A stretch of 18,919 bases of DNA. Source: an uncultured Devosia sp. GTDB lineage: Bacteria; Pseudomonadota; Alphaproteobacteria; Rhizobiales; Devosiaceae. The notes under the pieces were generated by a model that did not search any database, was not told the origin of the DNA, and saw nothing but the letters and a program-made list of their open reading frames with translations. The stretch spans positions 1-18,919 of the forward strand of contig CAMLKN010000014.1 of NCBI GenBank assembly GCA_946480655.1, in the 5' to 3' direction. How positions within the stretch are numbered: position 1 is the first letter of the stretch; every line of letters begins with the position of its first letter. The position numbers and the translations under genes are program-made. Shown here one piece after another: positions 12,877 through 18,919 of the stretch.

Positions 12877-15330
12877 ATGCCAGCTCCACTACTGACCCTT
12901 ACGCGCGGCGACAGCCTCAATGCCTGGGCCCTCTCATCGGTTCGGAAGACCTATTTCCCGGGTGAGCCAGCACCGGCGAACGATCCGCAGAACTACAAGT
13001 ACATCAATGGCTTCGTCGACGTTGGTGATCTGCCTTGCCGCGTCGCCACATGGCGCGATGTTGCGACGCGGTCGGTACAACTGGAAACCGACTGGCCTGT
13101 CGAGAGCCTCTATCTTCCCGGCAAGAGCCGAAGTGTGGAATTCAGCCAGTTCCAGCACCGGCCCACGCGGCTATCGCGCTGGTGCCGGACCCAGGTCAGT
13201 GTCGATGAAGACCGCTACTGCTCGTTCAAGCTGACCACACGCGGCGGCGCCCATATTTGGGTGGATGGGGAACTGGCGGCGCGGTTCGAACCGTTCACCC
13301 GCAACGCCGCGCAGAGCACGATCGTGCATCTGCCTCTCAAGGCCGGCGGCAGTGAGATCGTGGTCCTTACCGAGGACATGGCCGAGCGCGACGTGGTCTG
13401 GTTCTTCGAGCTGACCCTGGTCGATGCGACCGAGGTCGAGGTTTATCTGCCGGGTGCAGATACCGGAAAGGCCGTGCAGGCGCTGAGCGCACTTGCAGGT
13501 CAGGTCCGGCCCGGCGCGGAAGTCCATGGCGGCGATGACGCCGTGTATTTGGTTTTCGATGATCCATCGCCCCTGGGCGTGATGATCCGCGCGCGCGTCC
13601 AGTCGACCTCCCATACCCATGCTGTCTTGCTGGATCGCATGATCGAACTCCCCAAGGGCGCGACCAGCGTGCGCCTTTGCACGGCGAGCGAATTGCCCGA
13701 TGGCTTTCATGGCCTGTGGCTCGAATTCTCGGCTGAGGGGTCGCGGGTGGAGCGGGACATCGGCGTTCCCATTATGCATCAGGCCGAACCAGTAGAGCTT
13801 GGATTTGATCTGGCAACGCGCAAGGGGGTTGCGCTGGACCATGCCGCCACACATGGCGAAATGCGCATGGGAACGGCAATTGCCCTGCTTGAGACCAATC
13901 GTGCGGACGATGGGCGGTTCCGCCTGATCATCGAGGAGACCCTTGTCGCCATCGAAGAGCGGCGCGACTGCGCCGACTTTGTGTCTGTGCCGCTACTTTG
14001 GGGGCTGATGCGCCATGGCGCGCGTTTCCCCGCCGACCTTCGCGCGCGCAGCGAGGAGGCATTGCTCAACTTCCGCTATTGGGTTGATGAACCCGGCAAT
14101 GACGTCATGTGGTTCTGGAGCGAAAACCACGCGCTTTGCTTCCACGTTTCCCAACTCCTGGCAGGCATGCTCTGGCCCGAGGCTCGCTTTTCCGCGTCTG
14201 GGCGGACCGGCCAGGAGCAGGCAGCCCTGGCTGGCCAGCGCCTGGGCTTTTGGCTCGATGCTGTTGAAGAAGACGGTTTGGCCGAGTGGAACTCCGCCGC
14301 CTACTATCCGGTGGATTTCATCGGCCTTCTGGCCTTGGCTGAACTGGCTCCTGCCGATCTGGCCGCCAGGGCCCGCGGATTGTGCGACCGCATCTTCACC
14401 ATGGTGGCGCTTCATACCCTGGAAGGCGTGCCGGCCGGCTCCATGGGCCGCGCCTATGACAAGGAATTGCGCGCCGGGCCGCTCACTGAGCTGGCGCCAT
14501 TCGCTGCCGTCGCCTTCGGCCGCGGCTGGCTGAACACGGGTGTGGCCTCGCTCCCCCTGTTTGCTGCTGGCAGCTACGTGCCACCCTCCGGATTGGAAAC
14601 CTATGCCTGGCCCGAACAGGGGCGGGTGATTTCGGCGCGTTACCTCCAGGGTTATGGTCCGGCGGCGTCCCTGTCGCTGTACAAGACCCGCAACGTGCAG
14701 CTTTCCACCAATAGTGGAGCCAAAGCGGGTGGATTTGGCCATCAGCAGCACGTTATCGACCTGCGCTTTTCCACCCATCCCATGGCCCGCTCCTGGATCA
14801 ACCACCCGGGTGAGGATGACCCCTGGGGACAACAGCGCCCGTCCTATTGGGCCGGCAACGGGACCCTGCCGCGCGTGGGGCAGCACGAGAATGTCGCTTT
14901 GGTAAGCTATCGGCTCGCCCCGGAAACGCGTCTCATGTTCACCCACGTCTATGCGGCTCGCTCAGGCCTGGTCCACCATCTGTCTGGAGACACGCTGATC
15001 CTTGAGGCGGGCTCCGCGCTCATGGCCTACAAGGCGACAGGCGCCTTGGAGCGCGTGGAGCGAGGGCCGGCGGCGGGGTTGGAGTATCGCTGCCATGGTG
15101 CGGAACACGGTTGGGCCGCCATTGTCGCCGATGGAGAATCGCTTGAAGATTTTGCCGCGCGCATTGCGCAATGCCGGGTGACCATCGATGGTGGAGGCAC
15201 GCTGAGGCTGCAAGGGCCAGGCAAGCCTCGACTGGCCTTGGATTGGCATCGCGGCCTCTTCATCAACGACATGCCACAATCGCCGCCGACCAATGGCGTC
15301 GTGCCGGACATAACTATCAGAACCCTCTAG
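12877..15330 (+). CDS. Large cytoplasmic protein of unrecognised family, probably carbohydrate-active
   Basis: 817 residues, no signal peptide. I do not recognise a named family. By eye there are three parts. Residues about 1-190 are beta-rich, with a jelly-roll feel (GGAHIWVDGELAARFEPFTR). Residues about 320-560 are helical with (alpha/alpha)-toroid-like rhythm and conspicuous motifs WFWSENHALCFH (412-423), EWNSAAYYP (470-478) and GRAYDKELRAGP (524-535). Residues about 570-800 are beta-rich, with GFGHQQHVIDLRF (619-631) and GQHENVALVSY (668-678). Toroid plus beta-sandwich is the plan of many polysaccharide lyases (heparinase II/III-like) and some glycoside hydrolases; Asn417, His418 and Tyr476/477 are possible catalytic residues. 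This is inference. The ATG at 12877 has a weak Shine-Dalgarno. It sits 13 bases before the GH38 gene, so joint action on one substrate is likely. Confidence 0.8.
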   Translation: MPAPLLTLTRGDSLNAWALSSVRKTYFPGEPAPANDPQNYKYINGFVDVGDLPCRVATWRDVATRSVQLETDWPVESLYLPGKSRSVEFSQFQHRPTRLSRWCRTQVSVDEDRYCSFKLTTRGGAHIWVDGELAARFEPFTRNAAQSTIVHLPLKAGGSEIVVLTEDMAERDVVWFFELTLVDATEVEVYLPGADTGKAVQALSALAGQVRPGAEVHGGDDAVYLVFDDPSPLGVMIRARVQSTSHTHAVLLDRMIELPKGATSVRLCTASELPDGFHGLWLEFSAEGSRVERDIGVPIMHQAEPVELGFDLATRKGVALDHAATHGEMRMGTAIALLETNRADDGRFRLIIEETLVAIEERRDCADFVSVPLLWGLMRHGARFPADLRARSEEALLNFRYWVDEPGNDVMWFWSENHALCFHVSQLLAGMLWPEARFSASGRTGQEQAALAGQRLGFWLDAVEEDGLAEWNSAAYYPVDFIGLLALAELAPADLAARARGLCDRIFTMVALHTLEGVPAGSMGRAYDKELRAGPLTELAPFAAVAFGRGWLNTGVASLPLFAAGSYVPPSGLETYAWPEQGRVISARYLQGYGPAASLSLYKTRNVQLSTNSGAKAGGFGHQQHVIDLRFSTHPMARSWINHPGEDDPWGQQRPSYWAGNGTLPRVGQHENVALVSYRLAPETRLMFTHVYAARSGLVHHLSGDTLILEAGSALMAYKATGALERVERGPAAGLEYRCHGAEHGWAAIVADGESLEDFAARIAQCRVTIDGGGTLRLQGPGKPRLALDWHRGLFINDMPQSPPTNGVVPDITIRTL

Positions 15331-15343
15331 GGTCAGGACCACC

Positions 15344-18300
15344 ATGCATCTCAAGAAGCTCGATCACCTCCTGGCCCGTCTGCGGGAGAGAATTTTCACG
15401 CCTCTCGACACGGCTTTGCCCCTGCGCTTCCGTCGCGGCCTGCCCGAGCAGCGGTCCGAAATCGTCGCGCAGGATTCTGCCGGCTGGGAGCCTGTGGCCA
15501 GCAATCTCGTGTGGGGCGAGCCGGAGAGCTATTTCTGGTTCGCGACAAGCTTCGAGATGCCTGAAGCGGCGTCGGGACAGCGTGTCTTTCTCAAGGTCAA
15601 TGCCCAGTTCGGCAACACCCGTGGCCGCTCGGACCCGCAATGCCTCGTGCGTGTCAACGGCCGTATCGCCCAGGGCGTCGACGGGAACCACCAGGAACTG
15701 CTTCTGAGCACCGGCGCGCGCGCCGGCGAGAGGTTCGACATTCTGCTCGAGGCCGGCACGATCGAGGACCGCCGCCAGTACGGCATGTCCATGTCGCTCA
15801 TGCTGCATGATCCGCTCGTCGAGAAAGTCTTCTACGATCTTTCCGTGCCGCTGAACGTGGCGCGGCTGCTCGCCGCGGACGATGCGCGTCGCCACTTCAT
15901 CCTCAACCGCGTTGATGGCGCCGTGGCCGAACTCGACTTCCGCCCTGGCAATCCGGACCGCTTCGTGGCTTCGCTCCGGAGGGCCGAGACCATCGCGCAA
16001 GAGATCTACGCGGCACAGGATTTCGAGGACAAGCCGGTCATCACAGTGACCGGGCATACCCATATCGACGTGGCCTGGCTCTGGCGTGTGCGCGAGACCC
16101 GCCAGAAGATGGCGCGCTCCATGTCGACGGCCCTGGCCTTGATGGACCAGTATCCGGACTACCGCTTCATGTACAATCAGGGCGTGTTGCTCGATTACCT
16201 GTCCCAGGACTATCCCGAGGTCTTCGAGCGCCTCAAGGGCAGGGTCTCGGACGGCAGCTTCGAGATCGAAGGCGCGCTCTGGCTGGAGCCGGATGCCAAC
16301 ATTACCAGCGGCGAATCCTTCGCCCGCCATATCCTGCACGGCGTCGCCTATCACGAAGAAACCTTCGGCGTAACGCCCAAGGTCTTCTGGCTGCCGGATA
16401 CGTTCGGCTATTCGGCAGCCCTGCCGCAAATGATGAAGCTTTCGGGCGCCGATGTCTTCGTCACCCACAAGCTGAGCTGGAACGACACCAACCGCATGCC
16501 CAACGAGACCTTCCATTGGCAAGGTATCGATGGGAGCAAGGTGGCGGCCTACTTCATGACGACGCAGCCCTATACATCCACCAGCATCGGCACGACCTAT
16601 AACGCCGACATCAAGCCAACCTTCGTGATGGGCACGTGGAAACGCCACGGCCAGCAGGCGCTGAACCGCGAACTTTTCATGGTCTATGGTCACGGCGATG
16701 GTGGCGGCGGCCCGACCCGGGAGATGCTGGAAAACATTCGCCGCATGGAAAAGGGTATTCCGGGCTGCCCTTCGGTTCGGCACGAACACATGCGGCCCTA
16801 TTTCGACCGCCTGCTCAAGCGCATGGCCGATCGTCCCGAAGACTATCCGACCTGGGTCGGCGAGCTCTATCTCGAATATCATCGCGGTACGCTGACGTCG
16901 GTCGCCAAGAACAAGCGCAACAACCGCTTGGCCGAGCAGGCGCTGCGCGAACTCGAAGTGCTGGCGATCCTTGCTGGGCACCACGCGGGGAAAGCCTATC
17001 CTGCCGCGGAACTGCATGATCTCTGGCGCATCGTCCTGCTCAATCAGTTCCATGACATTCTGCCCGGCACCTCCATCGGCGGCGTCTTCGACGACAGCGA
17101 CCGCGACTATGCGCGTTTCTTCGACAAGGTCGAGCAACTGCGCGGTGAACTCACCGGTGCTCTCGTGGCCGAAGGCAGCTTCGGACTGCTCAATGTTCTG
17201 GGCAGGCCGCGGGGCGGATTGCTCGAATTCGATGCCGATCAGCCTTCCGGTCTGGTAGTCGGCGGCCAGACGCTGGCCAGTCAGGTCATTCACCGGGCCG
17301 ATGGCCGACGCCGCCAGGGCGTGGTCGTGCACGGCCTGCCGGCGACGACCCTAACCACGGCCCAACTGGTTCCGGGGGACTTGGCCACGGGTTCAAGCGG
17401 GCTTTCGGTCTCCACCGGCCACATCGAAAACGACCTCATCCGCGCGCGCTTCGACACGAAGGGCCGCCTTGTCTCGCTGTTTGACAAGCGGCGCGGTCGC
17501 GAAGCAATTGCGGCCGGCGGCCCCGCCAACCGGCTCCAGGCCTATCGCGACATGCCGGTCGAATACGACGCCTGGGACATTGACGACAGCTTTGAGGATC
17601 AGATCTGGGAAATCGATGATCTGGTCAGTGCCGAGGTTGTCGAAACCGGCCCCTATCGCGCCGCCATCCGGTTCGAATGGCGCTACGAAAAGTCCAGCAT
17701 CGTCCAGGTCATCGCACTGGAAGCAGCAAGCGACCAGCTCGACATCGATTGCCATGTCGATTGGCATGAGCACGATACCCTTGTGAAGGTGGCCTTCCCG
17801 CTTGCAGTGCAGGCCCAGGAGAGCACGGCCGAAATCCAGTTCGGTCACGTTCGCCGCGCCAGCCACACCAATACATCCTGGGATCAGGCCCGGTTCGAAA
17901 CCGTGATGCACCGCTGGGTCGACGTGTCCGAACCCGATTTCGGCGTCGCCTTCTTCAACGATTGCAAGTACGGCTATGACGTGCGTGGCAGCACCGTGCG
18001 ACTGACCCTGCTCAAGTCGCCGGTCTACCCATGGCCCGAGGCTGACCAGGGAGAGCATCGTTTCCGCTATGCGCTGGCCGTGCATCACGGCCTTTTCGCC
18101 AGCGACATTCCGGCACGCGCCGAAGCCTATAACCTGCCGCTGAAACTGGTTTCGGGCCAGGCTGCTGCCGACCGTCTGCCGGCGTCGTTCCTTGAGATCG
18201 CGGGGCAGGGGGCGACATTGGAGGCCCTCAAGCGGAGCGAAAGCGGCGATGCCCTTATTGCCCGCATCTGGGAGACGCATGGCCGCCACGGGGCCGTCAC

Positions 18301-18454
18301 GGTGACCCTGCCGCCGGGCACGCGCCAGGTCGATCGCGTCAACCTGCTCGAACGCGATCCGCAGGAGCTGGAAATTATCGACGGAAAGCTGCAACTCGAC
18401 CTTTCGCCGTTCCAGATTATCACCCTGCGCCTCACGACGGATGCGACGCCATGA
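15344..18454 (+). CDS. Alpha-mannosidase, glycoside hydrolase family 38, class II C-type
   Basis: 1036 residues, the size of eukaryotic MAN2C1/Ams1-type enzymes, and without a signal peptide, so cytoplasmic. After an N-terminal beta domain (about 1-230), the catalytic domain begins at VTGHTHIDVAWLWRVRETR. All expected active-site parts are present: zinc ligands H240 and D242, nucleophile and ligand D352 in FWLPDTFGYSAALPQMM, THKLSWND at 375-381, YGHGDGGGGPT at 448-458, GELYLEYHRGT at 506-516, and ligand H570 in LLNQFHDILPGTS. The C-terminal 400 residues form the usual beta-sandwich domains. It should release alpha-linked mannose from oligosaccharides brought in by the ABC importer, although some GH38 members prefer other linkages or modified sugars. 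Start ATG has AGGA five bases upstream. It ends in an ATGA overlap with the next gene. Confidence 0.95.
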   Translation: MHLKKLDHLLARLRERIFTPLDTALPLRFRRGLPEQRSEIVAQDSAGWEPVASNLVWGEPESYFWFATSFEMPEAASGQRVFLKVNAQFGNTRGRSDPQCLVRVNGRIAQGVDGNHQELLLSTGARAGERFDILLEAGTIEDRRQYGMSMSLMLHDPLVEKVFYDLSVPLNVARLLAADDARRHFILNRVDGAVAELDFRPGNPDRFVASLRRAETIAQEIYAAQDFEDKPVITVTGHTHIDVAWLWRVRETRQKMARSMSTALALMDQYPDYRFMYNQGVLLDYLSQDYPEVFERLKGRVSDGSFEIEGALWLEPDANITSGESFARHILHGVAYHEETFGVTPKVFWLPDTFGYSAALPQMMKLSGADVFVTHKLSWNDTNRMPNETFHWQGIDGSKVAAYFMTTQPYTSTSIGTTYNADIKPTFVMGTWKRHGQQALNRELFMVYGHGDGGGGPTREMLENIRRMEKGIPGCPSVRHEHMRPYFDRLLKRMADRPEDYPTWVGELYLEYHRGTLTSVAKNKRNNRLAEQALRELEVLAILAGHHAGKAYPAAELHDLWRIVLLNQFHDILPGTSIGGVFDDSDRDYARFFDKVEQLRGELTGALVAEGSFGLLNVLGRPRGGLLEFDADQPSGLVVGGQTLASQVIHRADGRRRQGVVVHGLPATTLTTAQLVPGDLATGSSGLSVSTGHIENDLIRARFDTKGRLVSLFDKRRGREAIAAGGPANRLQAYRDMPVEYDAWDIDDSFEDQIWEIDDLVSAEVVETGPYRAAIRFEWRYEKSSIVQVIALEAASDQLDIDCHVDWHEHDTLVKVAFPLAVQAQESTAEIQFGHVRRASHTNTSWDQARFETVMHRWVDVSEPDFGVAFFNDCKYGYDVRGSTVRLTLLKSPVYPWPEADQGEHRFRYALAVHHGLFASDIPARAEAYNLPLKLVSGQAAADRLPASFLEIAGQGATLEALKRSESGDALIARIWETHGRHGAVTVTLPPGTRQVDRVNLLERDPQELEIIDGKLQLDLSPFQIITLRLTTDATP

Positions 18455-18919
18455 TCCCTGGCATTCCGGCCACCTTGCCTCCCTTGGACAGGCCCGAGGG
18501 CTTCTGGCTCAAGGGCGACTGGCACCTGCATTCCCGCCACAGCACCGATTCCTCCAACAACCCGCTCGGCAAGATCATCGGTTTCGCTGAGCGGCACGGT
18601 TTCGACTATCTCGCTATCACCGATCATGACGTGCATGTGCAAGGTGCCGTGGCACATCACACATGGGCCGATCCGGAGTTCCATTCCGACAGCGTCCTGA
18701 TCTTCCACGGCGCCGAACTGACCGCCAATCGTGGCCATATCAATATCCTTTCGACGGAGCCCTACGACCACCAGCGCATTTTCGATCATCGGGATGACCG
18801 CGACTGGAACCTGCTGGCCCTCAAGCGCGAATTGGGCGTGCATTTCTCAGCCAATCACCCCAGTACTAAGAACCACTACGGCTACTCGTTTGACTTGGCT
18901 GATTCCGTCGAAATCTGGA
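18451..18919 (+). CDS. PHP-domain metallohydrolase, CehA/McbA-like (partial, cut by right edge)
   Basis: The first 156 residues are present. The PHP metal-binding motifs appear in order: HLH at 25-27 (GDWHLHSRHSTDSS), ITDHD at 56-60, GAELT at 87-91 with E89, and ANHP at 134-137 with H136. The GDWHLHSxHSxDS start is typical of CehA/McbA-type PHP proteins, which hydrolyse esters such as carbaryl or unknown phosphoesters using two or three metal ions. There is no signal peptide. The ATG overlaps the GH38 stop by four bases (ATGA), so the two are translationally coupled. In this setting it more likely removes an ester, phosphate or other decoration from the sugar than acts on DNA or a pesticide. 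The specific reaction cannot be told from sequence. Confidence 0.9.
   Translation, partial: MIPGIPATLPPLDRPEGFWLKGDWHLHSRHSTDSSNNPLGKIIGFAERHGFDYLAITDHDVHVQGAVAHHTWADPEFHSDSVLIFHGAELTANRGHINILSTEPYDHQRIFDHRDDRDWNLLALKRELGVHFSANHPSTKNHYGYSFDLADSVEIW

Noticed and set aside
15317..17332. 671-codon minus-strand ORF
   Set aside because: It is antisense to the GH38 gene, whose active-site motifs are all intact. Long antisense frames are expected in GC-rich genes, and this one shows no family motif.
1..18919. tRNA, rRNA, insertion sequence, integrase, attachment site or CRISPR array
   Set aside because: Looked for on both strands; no transposase or integrase motifs, no regularly spaced repeats and no tRNA-like cloverleaf were noticed.

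Overview
The window looks like a chromosomal segment of a GC-rich (about 60% by eye) alphaproteobacterium. A Hyphomicrobiales/Devosia-like heterotroph is my best guess. That guess rests on codon use, strong third-position G/C, compact operons with ATGA overlaps, and the transporter families present; no rRNA or marker gene is here to prove it.

Left part (1-3730): a set of small unrelated units. The left edge (minus strand) carries what may be the first codons of a cation P-type ATPase, preceded by a leader with several hairpins. Next come a small secreted protein (330-725, minus) and an SbtA-family (sodium/bicarbonate-type) permease (901-1848, minus). Divergent from the permease is a LysR regulator (1947-2834, plus). 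Their shared spacer holds a near-consensus sigma70 promoter whose predicted start coincides with the regulator's start codon, overlaid by TCATT/AATGA inverted repeats. A short degenerate GGDEF-domain protein follows (3161-3730).

Right part (3881-18919): a LacI-type regulator, then one long co-directional cluster of at least nine genes. These are a peptide/oligosaccharide-type ABC importer (periplasmic binding protein, two permeases, two ATPases), a two-domain protein joining an unusual His-rich N-terminal domain to a HAD hydrolase, an 817-residue protein of no family I can name, a C-type GH38 alpha-mannosidase, and a CehA/McbA-like PHP metallohydrolase cut by the window end. From the first permease on, genes are separated by at most 24 nt or overlap by 4-8 nt.

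Inferred logic: the LacI protein senses a sugar and controls the cluster. The binding protein captures a glycoside in the periplasm and the ABC complex imports it. The GH38 enzyme, the 817-residue protein, the HAD fusion and the PHP protein, none with a visible signal peptide, process it in the cytoplasm. The substrate cannot be read from sequence; an alpha-mannoside-containing, possibly modified oligosaccharide is the natural hypothesis. The cluster of HAD fusion, 817-residue protein, GH38 and PHP is the best candidate here for an undescribed pathway. No tRNA, rRNA, IS element, integrase or CRISPR array was seen.
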